Shown here: positions 41,978-51,503 of the stretch, piece after piece
How the letters are laid out: every line of letters begins with the position of its first letter
How positions within the stretch are numbered: position 1 is the stretch's first letter
Notes under the pieces: model-generated
What the model saw: only the letters and a program-made list of their open reading frames with translations
Told to the model about the DNA's origin: nothing
The model's database searches: none
Position numbers and translations under genes: made by a program
DNA from: Geobacter sp.
GTDB taxonomy: Bacteria > Desulfobacterota > Desulfuromonadia > Geobacterales > Geobacteraceae
Length of the DNA: 51,593 bases
Assembly (NCBI GenBank): GCA_016177775.1
Contig: JACOUQ010000026.1
Coordinates: 1-51,593, forward strand
Reading direction: 5' to 3'

Positions 41978-43297
41978 TCATTCCTCCGGTTTCTTCTTCC
42001 CCTTCACCCACTCCATCCGCTCTTTGATGTACTTCTCGTAGCCGTGCCCGGCCGGATCGTAGAACTTCCTTCCCTTCAGTGTATCAGGTAGATATTCCTG
42101 CGCCACGTACCCTTCATCGAAATCATGGGCATACTTGTATCCCTTGTGGTATCCCAGCTCCTTCATCAGTTTTGTCGGGGCGTTGCGGATGTGCATGGGG
42201 ACAGGGAGGGCGCCGCTTTTCCTCACCTCGGCCATGGCCGCGTCTATGCCGGCATAGGATGCGTTGGATTTTGGGGCAGTGGCGAGGTAGGTAACCGCCT
42301 GGCCCATTATGATCCGTCCCTCGGGGAGCCCCACCAGTTGAAACGCCTGGAGGGCCGAAACTGCCACCTGGAGGGCGCGCGGATCGGCGTTGCCTACATC
42401 CTCGCTGGCCAGGATCACCATGCGGCGCAGGATGAAGATGGGGTCCTCCCCGGCCTCCAGCATCCTTGCCAGCCAGTAGAGGGCCGCGTCAGGGTCGCTC
42501 CCCCGCATTGACTTGATGAAGGCGGAGATGACGTTGTAGTGCTCTTCGCCTCCCTTGTCGTACATGATCGGTTTTTTCTGCACCGCCTCGCGGGCTGTTT
42601 CCAGGTTGATCGCCTTCTTCTTCGCCAGTCTAGCCGCGGTTTCCAGAGTATTCAGCGCGACCCGGGCGTCTCCCCCAGACTGCTCCGCCATGAAGGAGAG
42701 GGCCTCGTCGGTGATTTTGATCTTTGCTATCCCGAGGCCGCGCTCGGTGTCGGCGAGGGCCTGCTTCAGTATGGACACCACCTCTTCCGGGGAAAGGGGA
42801 TTGAGGACCAGTACCTTGCAGCGGGAGAGGAGGGGGGCTACTACCTCGAAGGAGGGGTTTTCCGTGGTGGCGCCGATGATGGTGACAACCCCCTTTTCCA
42901 CGACGGGGAGGAAGGCGTCCTGCTGTGATTTGTTGAAGCGGTGGATCTCGTCTACGAAGAGGATTGTCTTCCTTCCCCGAAACTTTCGCTCTTCTTCCGC
43001 TTCCTTGAATATCTCGCGGATCTCCTTCACACCGGAGAGGATGGCGGAGAAAAAAACGAATCGGGAGTTGGTGGCATTGGCGATGATGCGCGCCAGCGTT
43101 GTCTTTCCCGAGCCTGGCGGCCCCCAGAAGATGAGGGAGGGAACCTGGTCGGTCTCGATCAGGCGGCGGAGCATCTTCCCTTTGCCAAGAAGGTGCTCCT
43201 GGCCGATGAATTCAGCCAGGGTGCGGGGGCGCATCCGTTCGGCCAACGGCGCCTCCCGAAGGCGTTCCTCTTCGCCCTTGTGTTCAAAAATGTCCAT
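41978..43297 (-). CDS. rarA: Replication-associated recombination AAA+ ATPase RarA/MgsA
   Basis: A 439-residue AAA+ protein resembling the clamp loader. Walker A GPPGSGKTT is at 59-67 and Walker B ILFVDEIHRF has Asp116-Glu117; GATTENPSFE and LLSRCKVL follow. It acts at stalled forks with SSB and RecA. The gene lies in the reverse run glgP-rarA-pfkA-capA, about 37 bp after glgP, with overlap into the pfkA leader. Confidence 0.95.
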   Translation of the reverse strand: MDIFEHKGEEERLREAPLAERMRPRTLAEFIGQEHLLGKGKMLRRLIETDQVPSLIFWGPPGSGKTTLARIIANATNSRFVFFSAILSGVKEIREIFKEAEEERKFRGRKTILFVDEIHRFNKSQQDAFLPVVEKGVVTIIGATTENPSFEVVAPLLSRCKVLVLNPLSPEEVVSILKQALADTERGLGIAKIKITDEALSFMAEQSGGDARVALNTLETAARLAKKKAINLETAREAVQKKPIMYDKGGEEHYNVISAFIKSMRGSDPDAALYWLARMLEAGEDPIFILRRMVILASEDVGNADPRALQVAVSALQAFQLVGLPEGRIIMGQAVTYLATAPKSNASYAGIDAAMAEVRKSGALPVPMHIRNAPTKLMKELGYHKGYKYAHDFDEGYVAQEYLPDTLKGRKFYDPAGHGYEKYIKERMEWVKGKKKPEE

Positions 43298-43334
43298 TGC
43301 TCGCTTGAAACCTCGAAAGGGGGATTAGGGTATG

Positions 43335-45857
43335 CTAGAGGGCCATTATGTTGTCGTCTTTCTGACGGTATTCGGGGATAGGACAGACATCCACGGCATG
43401 GGTCCCCCAGATATCGCAGGAATAATCGCTGACGGTGCGATCGCTGGAGAAGCGTCCCATTCCAGCGGTGTTCAGAATGGCCTTTCGTGTCCATGACGGC
43501 TGGTCCAGGTAGAGTTCGCTCACTTTCTCCTGGCAGACGATGTAGGATGGATAATCGGTCAACAGCAGGTACTGGTCCCCCTGGTGGAGGAGCGAATCTA
43601 CCAGCGGACGGAATAGCCCGGGCTCTCGCGGGGAAAAGACTCCGCCGGCGATCATGTCCAGGGCCTGTTTCAGTTCCTGGTTCCGGTAGTAATGTTCCAG
43701 AGGGCTGTAACCCCGGGTTTTCAACTCGTTTACTTCCTCTGCGTTCAGCCCGAATATGAATATGTTATCCCGTCCTACTTCTTCCAGCATTTCGATGTTG
43801 GCGCCGTCCAGGGTGCCGATGGTGAGCGCTCCGTTGAGGGCGAATTTCATGTTACCGGTGCCTGATGCCTCGGTGCCGGCTGTGGATATCTGCTCGGAGA
43901 GGTCGGCGGCCCGGAATATCTTTTCCGCCAGGGTCACGCTGTAGTTCGTGAGGAAAACCACCTTCAGGCGTTCGCCGATGTCCGGGTCATTGTTTATCAC
44001 GTCTCCTACCGCGTTGATGAGCCGGATGATCAATTTTGCCATGAAGTAGGAAGGTGCCGCCTTGCCGCTGAATATGAGCGTGCGAGGGACGAACCTCGCG
44101 GTTGGGTCGGCCTTGATTCTGTTATAGAGCGTTATCGCATGCAGCACATTCAACAACTGCCTCTTGTATTCGTGGATCCGCTTGACCTGGCAATCGAACA
44201 TGGAGTCGATATTGACTTCGAGGTAATTGTTTTCCTTGATGTATTCTGCGAGCATCAGTTTGTTGCGTTGTTTCACTTCTTGCCATTGGAGGACGAACTC
44301 CGGGTCGTCAGCCAGTGGGATCAGCTTCTTCAGCTCGAACAGATCGGGGATCCATTCACTGCCGATGCGGGAGGTGATAAGTTCCGACAGGCCGGGGTTG
44401 GCGAGGCGCAGCCAGCGCCGCTGGGTGATGCCGTTTGTTTTGTTGTTGAACCGTTCCGGAAACATATCGTAGAAATGCCGGAAAACCCGTTTCTTCAAGA
44501 TTTCGGTATGGATCTTGGAGACGCCGTTCACCGAGTGGCTCCCTACGATTGCCAGGTGGGCCATGCGGATCAGCCTCGGCCCGTTCTCCTCGATGATGGA
44601 CATGCGGGCGATCCGGCCGGTGTCGCCGGGATAGCGCCTGTTCACCTCGTCCAGGAATCGTTCGTTGATTTCGTAGATGATGCTGAGAAGGCGCGGCAGG
44701 AGCTGCTCTAACATCCAGACCGGCCATTTTTCCATGGCCTCGGGAAGAATGGTGTGATTGGTGTAGCCAAAAAGCTTGACGCAGATGTCCCAGGCGCGGT
44801 CCCATTCCAACCCTTCCTTGTCGATGAGAAGCCGCATCAGCTCTGGAATCGCCAGCGCAGGATGGGTATCGTTCAACTGGATTGCCACCTTGTCAGGCAA
44901 CAGGTTGATATCCGTGTGCCCCTTCTTGAACCGGTAGAGCATGTCCTGGATGGTGGCGGAGGCAAGGAAGTATTCCTGCTTGAGCCGGAGTTCCTTCCCT
45001 TCCACGACGTGGTCGGCGGGATAGAGGACCTTGGAGATGTTCTCGGTGAACATCTTGTCCTCGACGGCGCGTATGTAATCGCCGGCGTTGAAGAAGTTCA
45101 GGTCGAACTCCCGGGTCGACTTGGCGCTCCACAACCGCAGGGTATTGACCGTGTTGTTTCCGTAGCCCGGAACCGGGATGTCAAAGGCCATGGCCATGAT
45201 GTCCTCGGTGTCCTCCCAGTCATAGGCGGTTCTCCCCTCCTTGTCGTACTTGGTGACCACTTTTCCGAAGAACTTTACCGGATGCAGGTGTTCCTGCCGG
45301 TCGAACTCCCAGGGGTTCCGGTAGCGGAGCCAGTTGTCAGGCACCTCCACCTGGCCGCCATCTACGATATTCTGGCGGAAGATGCCGTATTCGTAACGGA
45401 TTCCGTAGCCGTAAGCGGGGAGTGAGTGGGTAGCCATGGAGTCGAGAAGGCAGGCGGCAAGCCGTCCCAGTCCGCCGTTGCCGAGCCCAGCCTCGACCTC
45501 CTGCTCGCAGATATCGTTCAGGTCGTAGCCGAGCGATTCGAGGGCCTGCTTGTACTGGTCGTGCAATCCCAGGTTGATGAGACTGTTTTCCAGGGTCTTG
45601 CCGAGGAGAAACTCCATGGAGAGGTAGTAAACCCGCTTCATGTCCTCGTTATAATATTTCTGCTGGGTATCGAGCCAGCGCTCGATCAGGCGGTCGCGCA
45701 CCGAGTAGGCCACGGAATTTAAAATGTCGGACGGTGTGGCTGAATATTTGTCCTTGCCAAGGGAATATTCGAGATGCTCCAGGAACGACTTGATGATGAG
45801 CATCTGGCTGTCGAGTTCCACAACCTCTTGAACTTGGTCGATCGGCCCATTAGTCAT
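43335..45857 (-). CDS. glgP: Glycogen/starch phosphorylase
   Basis: An 840-residue PLP enzyme releasing glucose 1-phosphate from glycogen. The PLP-lysine motif EASGTGNMKFALNGALTIGTLDGAN is intact near residue 660, and GLGNGGLGRLAACFLDS-like sequence is near residue 125. Length matches the classical GT35 type. ATG 45857 follows AGGGA. Co-direction with pfkA suggests glycogen breakdown feeding glycolysis. Confidence 0.96.
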   Translation of the reverse strand: MTNGPIDQVQEVVELDSQMLIIKSFLEHLEYSLGKDKYSATPSDILNSVAYSVRDRLIERWLDTQQKYYNEDMKRVYYLSMEFLLGKTLENSLINLGLHDQYKQALESLGYDLNDICEQEVEAGLGNGGLGRLAACLLDSMATHSLPAYGYGIRYEYGIFRQNIVDGGQVEVPDNWLRYRNPWEFDRQEHLHPVKFFGKVVTKYDKEGRTAYDWEDTEDIMAMAFDIPVPGYGNNTVNTLRLWSAKSTREFDLNFFNAGDYIRAVEDKMFTENISKVLYPADHVVEGKELRLKQEYFLASATIQDMLYRFKKGHTDINLLPDKVAIQLNDTHPALAIPELMRLLIDKEGLEWDRAWDICVKLFGYTNHTILPEAMEKWPVWMLEQLLPRLLSIIYEINERFLDEVNRRYPGDTGRIARMSIIEENGPRLIRMAHLAIVGSHSVNGVSKIHTEILKKRVFRHFYDMFPERFNNKTNGITQRRWLRLANPGLSELITSRIGSEWIPDLFELKKLIPLADDPEFVLQWQEVKQRNKLMLAEYIKENNYLEVNIDSMFDCQVKRIHEYKRQLLNVLHAITLYNRIKADPTARFVPRTLIFSGKAAPSYFMAKLIIRLINAVGDVINNDPDIGERLKVVFLTNYSVTLAEKIFRAADLSEQISTAGTEASGTGNMKFALNGALTIGTLDGANIEMLEEVGRDNIFIFGLNAEEVNELKTRGYSPLEHYYRNQELKQALDMIAGGVFSPREPGLFRPLVDSLLHQGDQYLLLTDYPSYIVCQEKVSELYLDQPSWTRKAILNTAGMGRFSSDRTVSDYSCDIWGTHAVDVCPIPEYRQKDDNIMAL

Positions 45858-46012
45858 GAAGTTCCCTGCGTACTCCGTTCACGTTGAAATCGCCGGTCTG
45901 GCTGGTAAGATTCCGGTAGGTTTTTGCGCGGAAATTACAATGGACATGGTGTCTGTTCTATGCTAGTAGTGCAATACTATACCACAGTTTACGGACTTTC
46001 CCACGGTCGATT

Positions 46013-46867
46013 ATGAAAAATGTGGCAATTTTTGCAAAGGTTCACGACCCCCGTTGCCAGGATGTGGCTGACGAACTGGTAGGGTGGCTCAGGGAGAGGG
46101 GATGCAATCCCCTTGTGGAAGCCCATCTTGCGCGACATCTCTCCAAAGAGTCGGGCGTCGAGAGGGCCGACATCCCCGGCTGTGCCGACCTCGTGGTGGT
46201 CCTGGGCGGTGACGGCACCCTCATCTCCGTGGCCCGGCTGATGGGTGACCTGGAAGTGCCGATCCTTGCGGTGAACCTGGGTAGCCTGGGATTCCTGACG
46301 GAAATAGCCCTGGACGAACTGTACAGCTCCCTGGAACTGGTGCTGAAGGGCGATTACAGCGTATCTGAGCGGATGATGCTCCGCTGCCGGATATTGCGCG
46401 ATGGTGCGGAAATCGGCTCCCACCTGGTGCTGAACGACGTGGTGATCAACAAGGGGGCGCTTGCCCGGATCATCGACCTTGAAGCCTATGTTGACGACAA
46501 CTACCTGACCACCTTCAAGGCGGACGGCCTCATCATATCGAGCCCCACCGGCTCCACGGGGTATTCCCTTTCAGCCAACGGCCCGATCGTGCATCCGGCC
46601 GTTAATTGCATCCTCGTTACTCCCATCTGCCCCCACACCCTCACCAACCGGCCTGTCGTGGTCTCCAGGGACTCGAAGGTCAGGGTCAGGCTCATCTCCA
46701 AGGACGAGGACGTGTTTCTGACCCTCGACGGCCAGGTGGGAGTGGACCTTCGCTCCGGCGACGTGCTAGAGGTCTGGCGGGCAGAGAACCGGACCCGGCT
46801 CATCATGTCCAAAAACCGGGATTTCTTCGAGGTGCTGAGGATGAAACTGAAGTGGGGAGAGAGATAG
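46013..46867 (+). CDS. nadK: NAD kinase
   Basis: A 284-residue enzyme phosphorylating NAD to NADP. GGDGT at 65-69 (Asp67 catalytic), NLGSLGFLTE and SPTGSTGYSLSANGPIVHP are the family motifs. It is divergent from glgP across a 155-bp gap. No convincing ribosome binding site is seen before ATG 46013. The stop TAG runs directly into the GGGACC-type repeat. Confidence 0.95.
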   Translation: MKNVAIFAKVHDPRCQDVADELVGWLRERGCNPLVEAHLARHLSKESGVERADIPGCADLVVVLGGDGTLISVARLMGDLEVPILAVNLGSLGFLTEIALDELYSSLELVLKGDYSVSERMMLRCRILRDGAEIGSHLVLNDVVINKGALARIIDLEAYVDDNYLTTFKADGLIISSPTGSTGYSLSANGPIVHPAVNCILVTPICPHTLTNRPVVVSRDSKVRVRLISKDEDVFLTLDGQVGVDLRSGDVLEVWRAENRTRLIMSKNRDFFEVLRMKLKWGER

Positions 46868-46973
46868 GGACCGGGGACCAGGGACCAGGGACCGGTAAAG
46901 GCAACAGAACCAATAAACGAACGGTATTTGCCTTTACCAGTCTCCAGTTCCCGATCCCCAGTCCCCGCCTTAT
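46868..46973. repeat. GGGACC-type hairpin between nadK and recN
   Basis: A perfect 10-bp stem GGTAAAGGCA (46894-46903) with TGCCTTTACC (46929-46938), 25-nt loop, extended by ~30-bp imperfect arms made of GGGACC(A/G)GG units on the left and CCAGT(C/T)(C/T)CC units on the right. It fills the whole gap and ends at the recN ATG. It is the same family as 15163-15220. It probably terminates nadK and must contain or displace the recN start signals. Confidence 0.8.
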
Positions 46974-48641
46974 ATGCTTACCGACCTTTTAATTAAAAAC
47001 TTCGCTATCATCGACAATCTCCACGTTATGTTCCAGCCGGGGCTGAACATGCTCACGGGGGAGACCGGGGCGGGGAAATCGATCATCATCGATGCCGTGA
47101 ACCTGATCCTCGGTGGGCGGGCTTCTGCCGATCTGGTCCGAAACGGCGAGGATGAGGCTGTTGTAGAGGCGGTGTTCGACATCTCCGGCAACGCTTCCCT
47201 TGCCGCCATGCTGGATGAGATCGGGGTCGACACCGACGGCGAGCTGCTGGTGCGGCGCCTCATCTCACGCAGCGGCAAGAACCGGGTATTCATTGGCGGC
47301 GGGCTCTCGACCCTGGCCATACTGTCGGAAATCTCCCGGGAGCTGGTGAACATTTACGGGCAGCACGAGGCCCAGACCCTGCTCCGTCCGGAGAACCACC
47401 TGACGCTGCTGGACGGTTTCGGCCGGCTTACGCCCCTGCGGCGCGAGTATGCCGCCCTGTTCGGGAGATACCAGCACGTCAGGGACGAGATCCGCCAACT
47501 GGAAGAAGGGGAAAGGGATGCGGCTCAACGTATCGACCTCCTTTCGTTTCAGTCGCGGGAGATCGCCGATGCGTCCCCAGTGGCGGGCGAGGAGGAAGAG
47601 CTCCTGCGGGAGCGCGAGCTGCTTGCCCACGCGGAGAAATTGCATCAGCACAGCCGTGGCGCATACGAGAGCCTCTACGGCAGCGAACCGTCGATCCTCG
47701 GCCAGCTTAGCGGGGTAAAGGCCGCCGTAGCCGAGATCGCGGCCATCGACGTGTCGGTTTCCCAAATGCGCGATGCGCTTGAGACCTCCCTTATCCAGTT
47801 GGAAGACTGTGCCCTGTTCCTGCGCGATTATTCCGCACGCGTGGAGCTCGATCCGGCCCGCCTGCGGGAGATTGAAGATCGCCTGGACCGGATACAGCGT
47901 ATCAGGAAAAAGTACGGGCCGACCATCGAAGAAGTCATCGACTACAAGGTGAGGATTGACGACGAGCTTGACCGGCTGCTGGGGCGGGAGCGGAACCGCG
48001 AGGAGCTGGATGCGGCCCTGCGGGAGCTGTCGGCAGAGGTACAAAGGCTTGGCGTGGAGCTTACGGAGAAGCGGAAACAGGCTGCCGTCACCATGAAGGA
48101 GGCGATGGAGCGGGAGCTGCGCGAACTGGCCATGCCCAATGCCGTCTTAGAGGTCGCCTTCGAATCGTTCGACGAGCCGAAGGGGGCTGGCATGGAAAGG
48201 ATCGAATTCCTCTTTTCCCCGAATCCCGGTGAGCCTCCCAAGCCCCTTTCGCGCATTGCCTCCGGCGGGGAGTTGTCACGTCTCATGCTGGCGCTGAAGC
48301 AGATCCACCCCGAGAGCGACGTCCCCACCCTGATTTTCGATGAGGTGGATACCGGCATAAGCGGCGCCACCTCCGCCCTGGTGGGACGGAAACTTAAAAA
48401 CGTATCTCGCGGCCAGCAGGTCCTGTGCATCACCCATCTCCCCCAGGTGGCCGCCTTTGCCGATCACCATTACCGGGTAGAAAAGCTGACCGATGGGGGG
48501 CGCACCGTTACCCGAATGGGAGAGGTGGCCGGCGAGACACGGGTGGCTGAGATGGCCCGCTTGCTCGGCGGGGTGAAGATCACGGACAAGACGCTGGAAC
48601 ATGCCAGAGAAATGATAGCAGAAGCGGGAAAGGACCAATGA
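46974..48641 (+). CDS. recN: DNA repair protein RecN
   Basis: A 555-residue SMC-like ATPase for double-strand break repair. Walker A GETGAGKS is at 29-36; a central coiled coil spans about 150-370; signature SGGELSRLMLALK and Walker B LIFDEVDTGISG lie near the C-terminus. ATG 46974 has no normal ribosome binding site, since the hairpin repeat abuts it. I saw no LexA box upstream. Its stop overlaps the next start (ATGA). Confidence 0.95.
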   Translation: MLTDLLIKNFAIIDNLHVMFQPGLNMLTGETGAGKSIIIDAVNLILGGRASADLVRNGEDEAVVEAVFDISGNASLAAMLDEIGVDTDGELLVRRLISRSGKNRVFIGGGLSTLAILSEISRELVNIYGQHEAQTLLRPENHLTLLDGFGRLTPLRREYAALFGRYQHVRDEIRQLEEGERDAAQRIDLLSFQSREIADASPVAGEEEELLRERELLAHAEKLHQHSRGAYESLYGSEPSILGQLSGVKAAVAEIAAIDVSVSQMRDALETSLIQLEDCALFLRDYSARVELDPARLREIEDRLDRIQRIRKKYGPTIEEVIDYKVRIDDELDRLLGRERNREELDAALRELSAEVQRLGVELTEKRKQAAVTMKEAMERELRELAMPNAVLEVAFESFDEPKGAGMERIEFLFSPNPGEPPKPLSRIASGGELSRLMLALKQIHPESDVPTLIFDEVDTGISGATSALVGRKLKNVSRGQQVLCITHLPQVAAFADHHYRVEKLTDGGRTVTRMGEVAGETRVAEMARLLGGVKITDKTLEHAREMIAEAGKDQ

Positions 48642-49093
48642 TGCTCCGTAAGGCAGAGATCAAGGACGTTAAAGACATACAGAAGCTGCTCACCCATTTC
48701 GCCAGCCGGGGGGACATGCTGTCACGGTCGCTTTCCGAGTTGTACGAGGCGCTGCGCGATTTTTACGTTATCGTGGAGGACGACAGGATACTCGGCACTG
48801 CCGCGCTGCACATCGTCTGGGAGGACCTGGCGGAGGTACGTTCCGTGGCGGTCTCAGAGGATGCCGGGCGTAAGGGGATCGGCTCTCAGGTGGTCCGGGC
48901 CTGTATCGACGAGGCAAAGGAGATCGGCCTCAAACGGGTCTTCTGTCTTACCTACAAGCCGGATTTTTTTGCCAAATTCGGCTTCCGTATCGTCGACAAA
49001 TCCGAGCTCCCGCACAAGGTGTGGGGGGATTGCGTGAAGTGCGTCAAGTTTCCGGACTGTGATGAAATCGCGATGATATTGGATCTGGAATAA
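48638..49093 (+). CDS. GNAT acetyltransferase, short ArgA-like
   Basis: A 151-residue GNAT enzyme. The acetyl-CoA loop is RKGIGSQVV (Q/RxxGxG/A type). The tail LPHKVWGDCVKCVKFPDCDEIAMIL, with three Cys, is typical of the short N-acetylglutamate-synthase-like branch, so a role in arginine synthesis is plausible but unproven. It is coupled to recN by ATGA overlap. Confidence 0.88.
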   Translation: MMLRKAEIKDVKDIQKLLTHFASRGDMLSRSLSELYEALRDFYVIVEDDRILGTAALHIVWEDLAEVRSVAVSEDAGRKGIGSQVVRACIDEAKEIGLKRVFCLTYKPDFFAKFGFRIVDKSELPHKVWGDCVKCVKFPDCDEIAMILDLE

Positions 49094-49111
49094 TTTTCCA
49101 CAGGGGCAAAA

Positions 49112-50449
49112 ATGGAATTCAACGCCATCGCTGCTAAAGTCGAACGCCTCCTTTTCTCCCGCCCTCTGGACGGCTGGGAGTTGGTGTTCTCGTCCTCGCG
49201 TAACCTCTCCATCGAGGTGCGGGAGGGGAAGGTTGACACCTTCAAGTGTTCGGCCCCGACGGGGGTGAGTGTGCGGGTTCTGAAGGAGGGGGGGATGGGA
49301 TTTGCCTTCTCCACCAGCCTGGATGAGAGCGACCTTGCGCGGATGGTGGATAACGCCCTGGTGGCTGCCCAAGCCCAGACCCCTGACGAGCACCATGCGT
49401 TTCCTTCCATGGCGGTACTTCCCGAGCTTGCGGGCCTGCTGGACGAGCAGCTGGCCGGAATCCCGGAGGAGGAGAAGATCAAGCGGACACTGGCCTTGGA
49501 GCGGATTGCGCTGGAGGCCGATCCGCGCGTAAAGCGGGTGAGGAAGGCCACCTACGGAGAGTCCCGTTACGAGGTGCATCTCCGCAACTCCAATGGGGTC
49601 GACGGAAATTACGGCGGAACATCGGTTTCCAGTAGCGTTACAGCCGTGGCGGAGGAGAACGGGGATTTCCAGATGGGGTGGGACTTCGGCTTCAGCCCGC
49701 GGTATGCGGACGTACACGTGGATGCCATAGCCCATAACGCTGCTGAAAGGGCGACTGGCCTGCTCGGTGCCCGCAGGATCCCAACCATGCGCTGCCCGGT
49801 GGTTCTGGACAACCACGTGGCATCGGACATTCTCGAAGTCCTGGCCCCATCGTTTCTGGCCGAGAGTGTTCAGAAGGGTAAGTCGATGCTGGCGGGAAAG
49901 GTGGGGGAAAAGCTCTTCTCACCGCTCCTCCGCATCCACGACAACGGCCTCCTCCCCGACGGCATGGGGACCGCCCCCTTTGACGCAGAAGGTGTGCCGC
50001 AGCAGGACACGCTTCTGGCCTCGGACGGCGTACTCCACGGTTTTCTCTACGACACCCTGCGGGGTCGCAAGGAAGGGACGCCCTCCACCGGCAATGCCTC
50101 AAGGGGGGGGATCAAGAGTCCGCCGCACAACGGGGTCACCAACTTCTTCATCGAGAATGGCGACCTGCCGCCGGTGCGGCTCCTGGCCGGAATCGACCGT
50201 GGCGTGATGATTACCGACGTCTTGGGGATGCACACCGCTAACCCGGTTTCCGGAGATTTCTCGGTCGGCGTCACCGGCTTCCTCGTGGAAAAGGGGAAGC
50301 GCCTTCATCCGGTAAAGGGGATCGCCATCTCAGGCAACATCCTCGACCTGTTCCGTCGCGTGGAAGGGGTGGGTAATGATCTCCGTTTTTTCGGCTCGGT
50401 CGGCTCCCCGTCGCTGTTGATCGGCGAGCTTGACGTGAGTGGGGATTAG
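49112..50449 (+). CDS. pmbA: TldE/PmbA-family metalloprotease-related protein
   Basis: A 445-residue member of the TldD/PmbA family. GTSVSSSVTAVAEENGDFQMGWDFGFS and ASRGGIKSPPHNGVTNFFIENGD are family blocks. PmbA (TldE) is the non-catalytic half of the TldD-TldE protease that processes antibiotic peptides and CcdA in E. coli; the HExxH of TldD is absent here. No tldD is in the window. CAGGGGC precedes the ATG. Confidence 0.92.
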   Translation: MEFNAIAAKVERLLFSRPLDGWELVFSSSRNLSIEVREGKVDTFKCSAPTGVSVRVLKEGGMGFAFSTSLDESDLARMVDNALVAAQAQTPDEHHAFPSMAVLPELAGLLDEQLAGIPEEEKIKRTLALERIALEADPRVKRVRKATYGESRYEVHLRNSNGVDGNYGGTSVSSSVTAVAEENGDFQMGWDFGFSPRYADVHVDAIAHNAAERATGLLGARRIPTMRCPVVLDNHVASDILEVLAPSFLAESVQKGKSMLAGKVGEKLFSPLLRIHDNGLLPDGMGTAPFDAEGVPQQDTLLASDGVLHGFLYDTLRGRKEGTPSTGNASRGGIKSPPHNGVTNFFIENGDLPPVRLLAGIDRGVMITDVLGMHTANPVSGDFSVGVTGFLVEKGKRLHPVKGIAISGNILDLFRRVEGVGNDLRFFGSVGSPSLLIGELDVSGD

Positions 50450-50454
50450 GTCGC

Positions 50455-50583
50455 TTATTCCTCCGTTCCAACCTCCTCTTCAACCCACTCCTCGCAAGTG
50501 CAATGGTTCGGCGCATTATGGCACCCGTTGCACAGCCCGTTCGCCAAGTCCCTTCCGCATTTCTCGCAGGTAATTACGACCAT
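50455..50583 (-). CDS. 42-residue Cys-rich zinc-ribbon-like protein
   Basis: ATG 50583 is preceded by a strong AAGGAGG. The protein has C6/C9, C18/C21 and C28/C30 and an acidic C-terminus (EEWVEEEVGTEE). The CxxC pairs suggest zinc binding. It is too short for a family call. It converges on the pmbA gene with 5 bp between stops. Confidence 0.7.
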   Translation of the reverse strand: MVVITCEKCGRDLANGLCNGCHNAPNHCTCEEWVEEEVGTEE

Positions 50584-50671
50584 GGAGATTACCTCCTTGT
50601 TCGGTTTCGGATATTTTCTGTAAGCATACCTGGAATTTGTCGGTCTACAACTTTGTCGTTCATATAACAGG

Positions 50672-50695
50672 AAAGCCCGCAATCGCGGGCTTTTT
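50672..50695. terminator. Hairpin terminator between the Cys-rich and DUF4350-type genes
   Basis: An 8-bp stem AAGCCCGC (50673-50680) and GCGGGCTT (50685-50692), loop AATC, with T5 on the plus side and T3 on the minus side. It lies downstream of the reverse-strand DUF4350-type gene and upstream of the Cys-rich gene, so on the minus strand it separates those two. Confidence 0.75.
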
Positions 50696-50765
50696 CATAC
50701 TCGGCTGTTGATGATGGCACTTTGGCATTCCCTCGCCCTCAGGGCCAAGGTGAGGGGAAAAGAAA

Positions 50766-51503
50766 TCACTCCAGCCACTTCACCAGGTTCCCGGCCAAGA
50801 TAAGGTTCTCTTCCTTGATGAACTTGTTCTGGAATATGGCATCGTCGCCGAATATCACGAACCTGCCGCTTCCGAGTGTTCCGGCCACAGCCACCGCGAA
50901 TGCCTGTCGGGCGTCGCCTTCTCCAAAACGCTTGTCGCCGTTCAGGTCCACCCAAGCTTCGGGGCCGGTGGTGGCTATGGTGGTTACATTATCTTTTTCC
51001 GGGTTCAGCGCCCAGCCGCCGTATAGGGCGAATCTTCCGATTCCCTCGAACAGGGGCGAAGTTGCAAGTTGCGTTACGTAAAAGTTCAGAGGGTCCTTTT
51101 CGATGACGTGGGATGTTTCACGGATAACGCTACTGGAAGCGACCACGCCGAAGCGGTGCATGAGGCCGGTCAGGGGCGGGGCTATGTGGAGCATTACGCA
51201 GAGCCGGCCACCGCGTCCCAGAAAGGCGTGGATGGTTTCGACTTCGTCACCCTCGAGCGGGTCGAAGGCGCCGGAGATGACCAGCACATCCACATCCGCA
51301 AGCATGTCGGTGGCTAGTTTGTTTTTTGTTGTTCTAACGGTATAGCCGGCATCGGTGAAGGTGGAAGCCAGGCGGGTTAGGTCGAGCTCGTTGCTGCCAG
51401 CGACGATGAAGCGCTGGCCATGCCCTTCGTCGAATAGTACGGTGGGGCCTGCGAAGACATAATGGTTGTCAGTTGAAACGAAGAAACAAAAAAGACCTGC
51501 CAT
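50766..51503 (-). CDS. DUF4350-type protein
   Basis: A 245-residue protein. PTVLFDEGHGQRFIVAGSNELDLTRLA, then DVLVISGAFDPLEGDEVETIHAFLGRGGRL and GRFVIFGDDAIFQNKFI, form a glutamine-amidotransferase-like fold as in DUF4350 proteins. The N-terminus before PTVLFDEG is a short hydrophobic run without a good signal peptide. An in-frame stop lies upstream, so ATG 51503 is the first start; its ribosome binding site is poor. The first 17 codons belong to the terminal repeat and are duplicated at 86-136. Confidence 0.82.
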   Translation of the reverse strand: MAGLFCFFVSTDNHYVFAGPTVLFDEGHGQRFIVAGSNELDLTRLASTFTDAGYTVRTTKNKLATDMLADVDVLVISGAFDPLEGDEVETIHAFLGRGGRLCVMLHIAPPLTGLMHRFGVVASSSVIRETSHVIEKDPLNFYVTQLATSPLFEGIGRFALYGGWALNPEKDNVTTIATTGPEAWVDLNGDKRFGEGDARQAFAVAVAGTLGSGRFVIFGDDAIFQNKFIKEENLILAGNLVKWLE

